Source of the DNA: SZUA-365 sp034002405
Lineage (GTDB): Bacteria; Bacteroidota; Ignavibacteria; SZUA-365
Direction of reading: 5' to 3'
Length of the DNA: 54,003 nucleotides
NCBI GenBank assembly: GCA_034002405.1
Contig: JAVFAS010000016.1
Location: 1-54,003, forward strand
In this document: positions 27,598 to 36,538 of the stretch, piece by piece
Position numbering within the stretch: position 1 is the first letter of the stretch
Layout of the letters: each line of letters opens with the position of its first letter
Made by a program: the position numbers and the translations under genes
The notes under the pieces: model-generated
The model's input: only the letters and a program-made list of their open reading frames with translations
Database searches by the model: none
Told to the model about the DNA's origin: nothing

Positions 27598-29178
27598 TTA
27601 GAATCCACCGAAGAGAACCGGTGCGGCGTTCGCGTTGACGAAGTCGACCAGATGGCCGAGTGACGTCGACATCCAATTGAGCGCCGGCGAGGGATAGATG
27701 CCGAGGGCAATGATGATGATCGCAAGCGGCACCAACGTGAACAGCTCGCGACCGTTGACATCGGTCAGCACATCATCCCACTTCTCGGGGAGCGTGCCCA
27801 TGAACACGCGCTGGAAGGTCCAGAGCATGTACCCCGCACCCAGCACGATACCAAGTGTCGAGAGAATGGTCCAGAGCCGGTTCGCCTGGAAGGCCCCGAG
27901 GAAGACAAATGCCTCGCTGATGAATCCGCTCATCGAAGGCAGACCGATGGCCGCGAAAAATGCGATGACGGTCAGGAAGGAGTACACGGGCATCTTGTTG
28001 TAGACACCGCCGAACTCGTTGAGTCCGCGCGTGTGCGCACGATCATACAGCACACCCACCAAGAGGAAGAGCATCGCGGTGATGGTGCCGTGATTGAACA
28101 TCTGGAACACGGCGCCGGTCATGCCCTGCACATTCAGCGCCGCCATGCCGAGCAGGACATAGCCCATGTGCGAAACCGAGGAATACGCGATCAGCTTCTT
28201 GAAGTCCGTCTGCGCCATCGCGCACAGCGCCCCATACACAATATTGACAAATCCGAGAATCATCATCGGGATCTGGAAATAGTGCGTCATTTCGGGAAAG
28301 ATCGGGAAGCTGATGCGCAGCAGTCCGTACGTTCCCATCTTCAGCAGGACTCCGGCAAGAATGACGGAAATTGCCGTCGGTGCCTCGACGTGTGCGTCGG
28401 GCAGCCAAGTGTGGAACGGAAAGATCGGGACCTTGATCGCGAAACCGATGAACAGTCCGACGAAGGCAAGCATGCGTGCCGTACTGCCAATGGTCGCGAA
28501 AACGCCGCTCGACACATTGGCGGGATCCATCATCGCGATGATGCTGAATGTGTGGAGTCCGGTGTCGGGATCGGTCGTGCTGAAATACAGTCCGATCATG
28601 ACAAGAAGCAGCAGCACCGAGCCCGCGAGGGTGTAGAGGAAAAATTTAATCGCGGCGTATTCGCGGCGAGGGCCACCCCAGATTCCGATCAGGAAGTACA
28701 TCGGCAGCAGCATCACTTCCCAGAAGACGTAGAAGAGGAACATGTCGAGGGAAACGAACACGCCCATCATTCCCGTGTCGAGCAAAAGGAACATCGCGAA
28801 ATAGCCTTTGAACGACTTCGTGATGCTGAACGAGGAGAACGTGGCCAGGAAGCTGATCAGCGCGGTGAGCAACACCATCGGCATCGAGAGTCCGTCGATG
28901 CCCATGAAGTACTCGATGCGGATCTCGCCGAACCATGGCGTTTCCGGAATGACGATCCAGGGAAGCCGTTCGACGAACTGCATGGTGGCAACGTCGTTGA
29001 TGCCGGTTTTCGTCGTGTCGAATGCCGCCCAGATCAGCATCGCGAGCACCACCTGCAGGCCCGTCACAATCACGGTGGTGGTCTGGATCGCCCGCTTGTT
29101 GTCCTTGGGAAGCAGAAGCACGATGATCATGCCGAGCACGGGCAGGAAGGTGATCAAGGTGAGTATCGGGAATTGCAT
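27598..29178 (-). CDS. nuoM: Complex I subunit M (NuoM)
   Basis: 526-residue proton-pumping membrane subunit related to Mrp antiporters. It has the conserved Glu segment LFYVFWEVMLLPMYFLIG, the Lys-containing FAIKVPIFPFHTWLPDAHVEAPT and FKKLIAYSSVSHMGYVLLG, which are diagnostic for NuoM, and IGLPSMSGFISE near the end. The ATG at 29178 is preferred to the adjacent in-frame TTG because GGAGG lies 4 nt upstream of the ATG and only 1 nt from the TTG. About 14 membrane segments are apparent. Confidence 0.96.
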   Translation of the reverse strand: MQFPILTLITFLPVLGMIIVLLLPKDNKRAIQTTTVIVTGLQVVLAMLIWAAFDTTKTGINDVATMQFVERLPWIVIPETPWFGEIRIEYFMGIDGLSMPMVLLTALISFLATFSSFSITKSFKGYFAMFLLLDTGMMGVFVSLDMFLFYVFWEVMLLPMYFLIGIWGGPRREYAAIKFFLYTLAGSVLLLLVMIGLYFSTTDPDTGLHTFSIIAMMDPANVSSGVFATIGSTARMLAFVGLFIGFAIKVPIFPFHTWLPDAHVEAPTAISVILAGVLLKMGTYGLLRISFPIFPEMTHYFQIPMMILGFVNIVYGALCAMAQTDFKKLIAYSSVSHMGYVLLGMAALNVQGMTGAVFQMFNHGTITAMLFLLVGVLYDRAHTRGLNEFGGVYNKMPVYSFLTVIAFFAAIGLPSMSGFISEAFVFLGAFQANRLWTILSTLGIVLGAGYMLWTFQRVFMGTLPEKWDDVLTDVNGRELFTLVPLAIIIIALGIYPSPALNWMSTSLGHLVDFVNANAAPVLFGGF

Positions 29179-29245
29179 CAATCCTCCGGGATGTATGCTG
29201 TTACTTCGAACATTTGCTTGCGTATTTTATCGGACCGAGGGTTCC

Positions 29246-31510
29246 TCAGCGGAACACATAAAACAGAATCATCACGCCGGCGAGCACGAAGGCGATGTAG
29301 GCCTGGATGCGCCCGCTCTGCGTCTTCTTGAACAGAATTCCGAAAAAGCCCACGACGTAGGCGACGCCGTTGACCGCGCCGTCGACCACCCACTTGTCAA
29401 ACAGCCCGCTCAGCCGCGACTGCCAGGTCGTGATGGACGCCACGCCGTTGACCGCGCCGTCGACGATGTGCGCGTCGAACCAGTGCATCATGCGCGCGAC
29501 GAAATGCACGCCGGGAAGCACGACCCACTGTTCGTAGATTTCGTCGAAATACCACTTGTTCAGTAAAAACCGATACAACGGTCCTGTTTTTTCCATGACG
29601 CGGTCGGGATCGATCAGCTTTCTCTTGTACACCCCGAACGCGATCGCGATGCCACTGAGCGCGAGGATGAGCGAGGTGATCATCGCCGGCAGATGCGACT
29701 CGTGTACGGCGTGCTCGTAGGCCTGCTGCGCGGGGTTCGCGGTCACGGGCACCACGGCCGGTGCGGCAGGCGACGCATCGGTGCTCGCGGCATGCATGCC
29801 GGCATCATCCGCCGTCGCGGCATCATGCGCCGTCGCGGCATCATGCGCCGTGACGTCATGCATCCCATCGTGCGTGCCGTGGCCGAACGGATACCAGTGC
29901 GCGCCGGTCACCGTCGCCGGGGCGGGAAGGGATTTCACGAACCAGCCGCTCGGTCCGGATAACGGATTAAAGGAGTAGAAAATCCATATGGAAAATGCGG
30001 CGAGCACGATGATCGGGATCTTCATGGTCATCGGCGATTCGTGCACATGCGCGTAAATGTCCGCGCGCTTCGGTTCGCCAAGGAAGGTCAGGATCACGAG
30101 ACGGAACATGTAAAAGGCCGTGAGCGCGGCAACACCGAACCCGACGTAGGGAATGATGACGGCAATGTCGCCGCTGAGGCTGCCAAACGCCCAGGCACCG
30201 GCAAGGATCTCATCCTTGCTGAGAAATCCCGAGAACAGAGGGACACCAGAGATCGCGAGCGTGGCGATCAGGAAGGTCGCGAAGGTCACCGGCATCTTCT
30301 TCGCGAGCCCCCCCATGTTCCGGATATCCTGCGCATCGGTATCGTGATCGTGGATCGTGTGCAGGCCGTGATGCATGGCATGGATCACCGATCCGGATCC
30401 GAGAAACAGACAGGCCTTGAACATCGCATGTGTCACGAGATGGAAGAACCCTGCGGTATATGCACCGACGCCAAGGGCGAGGATCATGTAGCCGAGCTGG
30501 CTGACCGTGGAGTAGGCGAGCACTTTCTTGATGTCGTTCTGCACGAGGGCGATCGTGGCCGCGACGAACGCGGTGATGGTACCGATCACGGCGATGAACA
30601 TCAGGGCGCCGCCCGATAGCATCGGGAACGCGCGCGCCACGAGGTAGACGCCCGCCGCGACCATCGTCGCGGCATGGATCAAGGCGCTGACGGGTGTCGG
30701 ACCCTCCATTGCGTCGGGGAGCCAGGTGTGCAGGGGGAACTGCGCGCTCTTTCCGATGGCGCCCATGAAGATAAGAATGCCGGCGGCGGTCAGCCATGCC
30801 TCGGAACCGAACGGGAGATTCCCCGCGGCGATGTGCGCGAAGATCTGGTCGAAGCGGAACGTGCCGTAACTGGTGAAGAGAATCAGTATCCCGATCCACA
30901 TCCCGACATCACCGACGCGGTTCATCAGGAACGCCTTGGTGCAGGCGTAGGCAGGTCGCGGTTTTTCGTACCAGAAACCGATCAGGAGATAGGAACTGAG
31001 TCCCACCAGCTCCCACGCGGCATACATCATGAGGAAGTTGTTGGTCACCACGATCCCGAGCATGCTGAAGGCGAAGACGCCGAGATAGGCGAAGAAGCGA
31101 TGGTATTTCGGATCGCCGTGCATGTATCCAATCGAAAACAGATGCACCAGGGCGGTGATCAGCATGACAACCACCAGCATGATCGCGACGACGCGGTCGA
31201 GCAGCAGTCCGAGCTCGATCTGCAATGGGATCGTACGGCCAAACACCTCGATGGTCGTTCCGAAATTCACCCACGTGAAGTTCATCTGGATCGGCGTCTG
31301 CGCGAAGCCATGAATCGCCGGCGTCTCCGGCAAGGCATACACGCCGAAGAGCACGACAAACGCGAGACCGAGATTGAGGAACATAAGACCGGTCGAGATG
31401 ACATCACCCTGTCGTGGCAGGCGTTTGCCGAATGCAAGCAGCAAGGCAAACGAAAACAGGGGCATGAAAAGAATGATCAGGACCAGGGTAAGTAGTGTGT
31501 CAGCTGTCAT
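29246..31510 (-). CDS. nuoL: Complex I subunit L (NuoL) with His/Asp/Ala-rich insertion
   Basis: 754 residues, longer than typical NuoL (about 610-660). The core is canonical: MYAAWELVGLSSYLLIGFW, GKSAQFPLHTWLPDAMEGPTPV, IKKVLAYSTVSQLGYMILALG and ISGVPLFSGFLSKDEIL, followed by the long C-terminal region that forms the lateral helix. Between roughly residues 540 and 605 there is an extra low-complexity segment with AHDAAT repeats, many His and Ala residues and a Pro-rich end (ASPAAPAVVPVTANPAQQ). It sits between membrane helices and is not part of the conserved core. The function is proton translocation at the tip of the membrane arm. Upstream is ompA rather than nuoK. Confidence 0.95.
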   Translation of the reverse strand: MTADTLLTLVLIILFMPLFSFALLLAFGKRLPRQGDVISTGLMFLNLGLAFVVLFGVYALPETPAIHGFAQTPIQMNFTWVNFGTTIEVFGRTIPLQIELGLLLDRVVAIMLVVVMLITALVHLFSIGYMHGDPKYHRFFAYLGVFAFSMLGIVVTNNFLMMYAAWELVGLSSYLLIGFWYEKPRPAYACTKAFLMNRVGDVGMWIGILILFTSYGTFRFDQIFAHIAAGNLPFGSEAWLTAAGILIFMGAIGKSAQFPLHTWLPDAMEGPTPVSALIHAATMVAAGVYLVARAFPMLSGGALMFIAVIGTITAFVAATIALVQNDIKKVLAYSTVSQLGYMILALGVGAYTAGFFHLVTHAMFKACLFLGSGSVIHAMHHGLHTIHDHDTDAQDIRNMGGLAKKMPVTFATFLIATLAISGVPLFSGFLSKDEILAGAWAFGSLSGDIAVIIPYVGFGVAALTAFYMFRLVILTFLGEPKRADIYAHVHESPMTMKIPIIVLAAFSIWIFYSFNPLSGPSGWFVKSLPAPATVTGAHWYPFGHGTHDGMHDVTAHDAATAHDAATADDAGMHAASTDASPAAPAVVPVTANPAQQAYEHAVHESHLPAMITSLILALSGIAIAFGVYKRKLIDPDRVMEKTGPLYRFLLNKWYFDEIYEQWVVLPGVHFVARMMHWFDAHIVDGAVNGVASITTWQSRLSGLFDKWVVDGAVNGVAYVVGFFGILFKKTQSGRIQAYIAFVLAGVMILFYVFR
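29802..29855. repeat. 18-bp tandem repeat inside nuoL, three units
   Basis: Three consecutive units, GCATCATSCGCCGTCGCG with minor changes in the first and last, encode the AHDAAT repeats in the NuoL loop. The unit keeps frame, so copy-number change would lengthen or shorten the loop. Confidence 0.88.
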
Positions 31511-31549
31511 GGCTGTATTCGCACTCGTGTTGTGTTCGCCAGTTTCATG

Positions 31550-33604
31550 TCATTGGCGCGTCGGTGTCTCTTCCACCGTCAGCACCTTCAGTTCAATACG
31601 GCGGTTGCGCGCACGCCCCGCCTCGGTCGCGTTATTCGCGCGTGGCTGCGATTCGCCGTACCCGCGCGCGCGCAGTCTCGTGTCGTCAATCCCCTGCGCG
31701 GTCAGGTACTGCATCACCGATTCGGCCCGCCGACGGGAGAGCGCGAGATTCGCCGCGGCCTCGCCCTTGCTGTCGGTGTGGGCGGCGATCTCGACGACCG
31801 CGGCGGGATGGTCACGCAGGGTCTGAATGGTCGCGGCAAGCACCGCATGGGCGGTCACGTCGAGCTCGGCCGACCCTTCGGAAAAACTCAGTCCGTCGAT
31901 CACCATGGTCATTCCACTGCGCAGTGGCTCGGTGGTCAGCGGCACGCTGTCGGGACATCCATCGTCGTCCCGATACCCGTTGATGGTTTCCGCAGCATCC
32001 GGGCAGCCGTCCACGCCATCAACGATGCCGTCACCATCGCTGTCCCGTCGCGACGGATCCGAGCCCGCGCTGATTTCCATGCCGTCGGGACTTCCATCAT
32101 CATCGCTGTCCGCCTTCAGGGGATCGGTCTTGTAGCGGTTGACTTCCTCCCCATCGGAGAGTCCGTCTCCGTCGGAATCCGCCACGGCGGGATTGGTCCG
32201 GAGCTCGAGTTCACGCCGGTCGCTCAGTCCGTCATCGTCGGAATCCTGACTGCGGGGATCGGTTTTGTGAACGCGGATTTCCTCGAGATCGCTGATGCCG
32301 TCGGCATCGGAATCACTGCGCAGCGGATCGGAATGCCAGGTGTGGACCTCTTCACCGTCGGTGAGCCCGTCCTTGTCCGAGTCGGGGTCGAACGGATCGG
32401 TCCCGTGCGCGAACTCCTCGCCCTCGGTCAGTCCATCGCCGTCGGTATCGGGTTTGGTCGGATCGGTTTTCTTCGTGACTTCTTCCATGTCCGTCAAGCG
32501 GTCGTCGTCACTATCGGTCTTGAGCGGATCGGTGCGGTGGAGATTGAGTTCGTCACTGTCACTGAGTCCGTCACCATCGGTGTCGGGATTGAGAGGATCG
32601 GTTCCGATACTCTCTTCGTACGTATCCGACAGGCCGTCACCGTCCCGGTCGCTGTGGCCGAAGAGATAGAACTGGATGCCGAGCGTGATGCTCCCCCACG
32701 AATCGGCTCCTTCCGCGGCCTTGGTGCGGTCGACTGTTCCGGCGAGATTGAAATGTTCCTGCACGACCTGGCCGAGTCCGTCCATCATGTCGTTGCCGTC
32801 TCCGAGCAGGAAACGGTAGGACAAATCCAGGTTGAGCGCGACGACGTCGGTCAGAAGGATGTCGAAGCCGAGTCCGACCGGGATGATCACCATGGTGTTG
32901 GCATCCGCGGCCAGGCTGGAGGGTTTTTCCACGACGGCATTGTCGACATCGATGCGAAAGGGATCCGCGCCGAAACCGACGTTGAGCAATCCGCGGCCGT
33001 CTTCGAGTGTCATGTTCGCGTTGGCGTTCTCGTAACGAAACAAGCCGACGCCGGTGGAGACATACGGATTGACCCAGCGCTTCGGAAAGAGGTTCACGTA
33101 CACGCGCGCCTCGCCGAACCAGAGTTTGTCTTCCTCGAACACCGGTGTACGCATCCGCGGGAATTCGGCCTGCTCGTTCTGGAGACGTTCTTCCATATTC
33201 TCGGGATAGGCAAGGGTTCCGCCCAGCCGTGTGTCGCGGTAGAATTGCCGGATATACAACTGCTTGAATTCATCGCGCAGCCGACGGTTGTAGACATACG
33301 TGCCGAATCCACCGTCGAGCTGCACTCCGAGTTCGGAGAGGAAATTATACCGCGCGTAGCCATGGAACATCGCGCCGTAATACTGGTCGGTGAACTCCCC
33401 GAAGTACTTCGTCGCACCACCTCCCCCACCGATGATGAGCATGCTCTCGGGATCCCAGGTGTAGACAATCTTCTGTGCCGACGCGGGCAGCGCCGGAAGA
33501 ATCGCGAACAGCAGGACGATCACGACCACCGTGGCCGTCGCGCTGTTGCCGCGCACGCGCGAACGCACGCGCGAACGCACGCGCGAACGCTCGCGCGGCG
33601 CCAT
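31550..33604 (-). CDS. OmpA-family outer-membrane protein with thrombospondin type 3 repeats
   Basis: 684 residues. After an Arg-rich n-region and signal (VVVIVLLFAILPALPASAQ) comes a ~300-residue beta-barrel-like domain. Then roughly ten calcium-binding TSP3 repeats follow (DRDGDGLSDTYEE, DTDGDGLSDSDE, DSDGDGIVDGVDGC and so on). The C-terminal OmpA domain, which anchors to peptidoglycan, contains SFSEGSAELD, EIAAHTDSKGEAAANLALSRRRAESV and RARGYGESQPRANNATEAGRARNRRIEL. It therefore links outer membrane and cell wall. It lies inside the complex I operon between nuoK and nuoL, which is unusual. The start is uncertain: ATG 33604 is chosen for signal-peptide geometry, while ATG 33658 overlaps the nuoK stop. 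Neither has well-spaced Shine-Dalgarno bases. Confidence 0.9.
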   Translation of the reverse strand: MAPRERSRVRSRVRSRVRGNSATATVVVIVLLFAILPALPASAQKIVYTWDPESMLIIGGGGGATKYFGEFTDQYYGAMFHGYARYNFLSELGVQLDGGFGTYVYNRRLRDEFKQLYIRQFYRDTRLGGTLAYPENMEERLQNEQAEFPRMRTPVFEEDKLWFGEARVYVNLFPKRWVNPYVSTGVGLFRYENANANMTLEDGRGLLNVGFGADPFRIDVDNAVVEKPSSLAADANTMVIIPVGLGFDILLTDVVALNLDLSYRFLLGDGNDMMDGLGQVVQEHFNLAGTVDRTKAAEGADSWGSITLGIQFYLFGHSDRDGDGLSDTYEESIGTDPLNPDTDGDGLSDSDELNLHRTDPLKTDSDDDRLTDMEEVTKKTDPTKPDTDGDGLTEGEEFAHGTDPFDPDSDKDGLTDGEEVHTWHSDPLRSDSDADGISDLEEIRVHKTDPRSQDSDDDGLSDRRELELRTNPAVADSDGDGLSDGEEVNRYKTDPLKADSDDDGSPDGMEISAGSDPSRRDSDGDGIVDGVDGCPDAAETINGYRDDDGCPDSVPLTTEPLRSGMTMVIDGLSFSEGSAELDVTAHAVLAATIQTLRDHPAAVVEIAAHTDSKGEAAANLALSRRRAESVMQYLTAQGIDDTRLRARGYGESQPRANNATEAGRARNRRIELKVLTVEETPTRQ
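33555..33590. repeat. 12-bp tandem repeat in ompA signal-peptide n-region, three units
   Basis: Three perfect copies of ACGCGCGAACGC encode the repeated RVRS block before the hydrophobic core of the signal peptide. The repeat is in frame and adds positive charge. Confidence 0.92.
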
Positions 33605-33654
33605 CTCCGGTGTGCAGCCCGATGCGGGGAATCGACGATATGAACAGGTGCGCG

Positions 33655-33966
33655 TCATTCCTTCAGGCTGGCGATTCGATCGGCGTCCACGGTGTTGTTC
33701 AAGCGATAGATATGCAGGACGATCGCGAGCGCCACGGCGGTTTCCGCGGCGGCGAGGATGATGACGAACAGTGCGAAGACATGTCCGTCGAGATTCAGAC
33801 CCTGATATCGGGAGAAGGCGACAAGGTTGATGTTCGCGGCATTGAGGATGAACTCGACGCCCATCAGCATGAGCACGGCGTTCCGGCGTGTCGCGAGGGC
33901 GAGAAGACCCAGACAAAACAGCGCACTGCTCACGAACAGGTAATGCGAAAGTCCGATCTCCATCAT
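33655..33966 (-). CDS. nuoK: Complex I subunit K (NuoK)
   Basis: 103-residue membrane subunit with three helices. Conserved glutamates lie in the helix segments LMGVEFILNAANINLVAF and IILAAAETAVALAIVL, and the size is normal. AAGGAG lies 8 nt before the ATG at 33966, which overlaps the nuoJ stop (ATGA). A second ATG follows immediately. The gene is translationally coupled to nuoJ; its own stop overlaps a possible ompA start. Confidence 0.96.
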   Translation of the reverse strand: MMEIGLSHYLFVSSALFCLGLLALATRRNAVLMLMGVEFILNAANINLVAFSRYQGLNLDGHVFALFVIILAAAETAVALAIVLHIYRLNNTVDADRIASLKE

Positions 33967-34478
33967 TGCTGCGTCTCCTTCGGCTTGCGTGCGATGAGGG
34001 CCGCTCCCATGACGGCGACGAGCAACAGAATGCCCGCAACCTCGAACGGGAGGATAAAGGAAGTCATGAGCAGTTCGCCGATTTCCATCGACGTCCCAAC
34101 AATTTCGGGCTGATAGGCGGTCTCGACCCACGGACTGTAGCCAGGCAGCACCAGAACGATAAACAATGTCGCGAATGTCACCGCGACGACGATCGTGGCG
34201 GGGATGGTCCTTGCCACATTCGCCTGGATCTCGACATCGACAGCTTTCTTCGTCAGCATGACACCGAAGGCGAGCAGCACGAGAATGCCACCGATATACA
34301 CCATGATCTGCGCGACCGCGATGAAGTCGGCGCTGAGCAGGACGTAGAGTCCGGCCACACCAAGAAAGGTGAAGAGCAGCGAAAAGGCCGCATAGATGAG
34401 GCTGCGCGAGAACACCACGAAGAAGGCCGGGACGATGGTCAGCGCCGCGAAGACATAAAAAAGGATTGTGGTTTCCAT
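33963..34478 (-). CDS. nuoJ: Complex I subunit J (NuoJ)
   Basis: 171-residue membrane subunit with five predicted helices. AVAQIMVYIGGILVLLAFGVML is the conserved third-helix region, which forms a pi-bulge in known structures. The ATG at 34478 opens the first helix (METTILFYVF). With the 100-N placeholder, the nuoI frame appears to run into nuoJ, but that fusion is an artefact of the gap length. Confidence 0.95.
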   Translation of the reverse strand: METTILFYVFAALTIVPAFFVVFSRSLIYAAFSLLFTFLGVAGLYVLLSADFIAVAQIMVYIGGILVLLAFGVMLTKKAVDVEIQANVARTIPATIVVAVTFATLFIVLVLPGYSPWVETAYQPEIVGTSMEIGELLMTSFILPFEVAGILLLVAVMGAALIARKPKETQQ

Positions 34479-34508
34479 GGGCTCAGTCGTATTGGTTGCG
34501 GGATGCCG

Positions 34509-34527
34509 CCGCACGTGCCACGTGCGG
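34509..34527. promoter_or_regulatory. Small intercistronic hairpin between nuoI and nuoJ
   Basis: A perfect 8-bp inverted repeat CCGCACGT/ACGTGCGG with a 3-nt loop in the 62-bp spacer. There is no U-run. It is possibly an mRNA-processing or stability element. Confidence 0.4.
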
Positions 34528-34540
34528 ACGCGTTCGCAGG

Positions 34541-35375
34541 TTATCCATTCTGTTCTGGCGAGGATGTCCCCGTCTCCGGCGCGGCGGGCTTCTCCGGCGC
34601 GGCGGGCTTCTCCGGCGCGGCGGGCTTCTCCGGCGCGGCGGNNNNNNNNNNNNNNNNNNNNNNNNNNNNNNNNNNNNNNNNNNNNNNNNNNNNNNNNNNN
34701 NNNNNNNNNNNNNNNNNNNNNNNNNNNNNNNNNNNNNNNNNTCTCCGGCGCGGCGGGCTTCTCCGGCGCGGCGGGCTTCTCCGGCGCGGCGGGCTTCTCC
34801 GGCGCGGCGGCTTTTTCGGCCGCTGCTTTTTCCGCGGCGGCTTTCTTCTTCGCCTCGAGTTCCGCGGCCTTCTTTTCCTCCGCTTCCCGCTTCGCACGCT
34901 CGGCATTGGCGGTTTTCTCGGCGGCTTCTTCGGGTGTGAGGGTTGAAAAGCGATAGATCAATTCGTCGCGGTTGTATTCGGAGAATTCGAATACAGGCGT
35001 CATGAAAATGCACTCGGTCGGACAGGGCGGCACGCAGAGTCCACAGAAGCAACATTTCGCGATATCGATATCGAAGCGTGTGACCCAGAGCCGCTTGCGG
35101 TTGCCGGTCGAGGTCTCGCCGAGTTCCTCGTCGGGCAGCGCCTTGGCCGTCTCGATGGTGATGCAGTTGACCGGACAGGCCTTCGCGCACTGGTCGCAGC
35201 CGATGCAGTCGTCCATGTTGACATAGAGGCGGTTGCGCACGCGCTCGGGGATGTCGTGCTTCTCGTCGGGATACTGGATGGTCACGTTCTTGACGAACAG
35301 GTGCTTCCAGGTGATTTTCATTCCCACCAGCGCGGTGGCGAGACCGTCGTAAATATCTTTGAAATATCCGCTCAT
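34541..35375 (-). CDS. nuoI: Complex I subunit I (NuoI) with repeat-encoded Pro/Ala/Glu/Lys tail, interrupted by gap
   Basis: Peripheral-arm ferredoxin-like subunit carrying two [4Fe-4S] clusters (N6a, N6b): CIGCDQCAKACP near residue 58 and CCFCGLCVPPCP near residue 110. The N-terminal part (MSGYFKDIYDGLATALVG) is normal. After about residue 165 the protein continues into a highly charged helical stretch (AERAKREAEEKKAAELEAKK) and then PAAPEK repeats that run into the gap. Beyond the gap the same repeat continues in the frame ending AAPETGTSSPEQNG, with the stop at 34541. The frame shift across the N block only reflects its arbitrary length. Typical NuoI is about 160-180 residues, so the tail adds at least 80. 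Confidence 0.92.
34573..34812. repeat. 18-bp tandem repeat in nuoI spanning the assembly gap
   Basis: The unit TTCTCCGGCGCGGCGGGC (coding PAAPEK on the minus strand) occurs about four times on each side of the N block, essentially without mismatches. The left flank breaks off after unit base 16 and the right flank resumes at unit base 2, so a perfect array would need 3 nt, or 3 plus a multiple of 18, in the gap. Confidence 0.93.
34642..34741. other. Assembly gap (100 N) inside nuoI repeat
   Basis: A placeholder of exactly 100 N lying within the 18-bp array. The assembler most likely failed on the repeat. The true size is unknown. Confidence 0.99.
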
Positions 35376-35402
35376 GTCGTGACTTCTTTCAATCCGGAAG
35401 AA

Positions 35403-36512
35403 TTAGATGATAACGACCAGGAAACCGACAATCAGCGCGACGCCGAAGGAAAACGGGATGAGCACCTTCCAGCACATGTACATCAGCTGGTCGACACGCA
35501 GGCGTGGCAGCGTCCAGCGTACCCAGATCATGACAAACACGAAGAAGAGTCCCTTGAAGATGAGCCAACCGAACTGCTCGACGGCCGTGAGCCAGGACAT
35601 CCCCAGCGCATCGCCGAGATAGGCGCCGAAGGGACTGTTCCATCCGCCGAAAAACAGCACGGCCGTCACGATGGAGACGAGAAACATGTTCGTGTACTCC
35701 GCCATGAAGAACATGGCGAATTTCATGCCGCTGTATTCGGTGTGGTATCCCGACACGAGCTCCGATTCGGCCTCGGGAATGTCGAAGGGGGTTCGGTTTG
35801 TCTCGGCCAATCCGGAGATGTAATACATCACGAACGCCGCGATGAAGAGCGGAGCGAACACCAGGTTCATCCACGAGGCACTCAGCACCGTGCCGCTTGC
35901 GAGCGTGACATCCTGTTTCGGTCCGCCGAATATCAGCCAATTCCACACCGGTCCCGACTGCGCGGTGATGATGTCCTGCAAATTCAGCGTGCCGAGAAAG
36001 ATCACCACGATGACCAGCACCATCGCCGCCGGGACCTCATAGCTGACGATTTGCGCCACGCCGCGCATCGATCCGTACAGACTATACTTATTGTGCGACG
36101 CCCACCCGGCCATCATGATGGCGGCCACGTTGAGCGAACTGATCGCAAGCAAATAGAAGAGACCAAGATCGAGATCCGCGCCCACGTACGCACTCGAGAA
36201 CGGAATGACCGCGAAGGCGGCGTAGGCGCTCATGAATGACAGGTACGGTGCGAGATTGAAGAGGAACTTGTCGGCCTGGGCCGGGACGATATCCTCCTTC
36301 TGCAAGAGCTTGAGCACGTCGGCGAGCGGCTGGATGACGCCCCACGGACCCGTGCGCATCGGCCCGAGCCGGTCTTGCATCCACGCGGAAATCTTCACCT
36401 CGCCGAGAATGGCGAGCAGCGCGTAGAGCAGAATGACCACCAGCGGCAGGGCGCAATAGAGCACCGTGGTCAGAAGATTGTCGCCGAGGAAGGATTGTAG
36501 CAGTGATTCCAT
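35403..36512 (-). CDS. nuoH: Complex I subunit H (NuoH)
   Basis: 369-residue membrane subunit at the quinone-site junction, with about eight helices. Diagnostic stretches are QDRLGPMRTGPWGVIQPLADVLKL in the first cytoplasmic loop, GLAETNRTPFDIPEAESELVSG and YSGMKFAMFFMAEY, which line the quinone chamber. The length is slightly above average (about 325-350). It lies 26 bp after nuoD and 27 bp before nuoI. Confidence 0.96.
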   Translation of the reverse strand: MESLLQSFLGDNLLTTVLYCALPLVVILLYALLAILGEVKISAWMQDRLGPMRTGPWGVIQPLADVLKLLQKEDIVPAQADKFLFNLAPYLSFMSAYAAFAVIPFSSAYVGADLDLGLFYLLAISSLNVAAIMMAGWASHNKYSLYGSMRGVAQIVSYEVPAAMVLVIVVIFLGTLNLQDIITAQSGPVWNWLIFGGPKQDVTLASGTVLSASWMNLVFAPLFIAAFVMYYISGLAETNRTPFDIPEAESELVSGYHTEYSGMKFAMFFMAEYTNMFLVSIVTAVLFFGGWNSPFGAYLGDALGMSWLTAVEQFGWLIFKGLFFVFVMIWVRWTLPRLRVDQLMYMCWKVLIPFSFGVALIVGFLVVII

Positions 36513-36538
36513 GGGCCTGTGCGTTCAGTGTTTCGGAA

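Noticed and set aside
33963..35375. NuoI-NuoJ fusion protein
   Set aside because: It depends on the arbitrary 100-N gap length. Repeat phasing puts NuoI in the frame that stops at 34541, and NuoJ has its own ATG at 34478.
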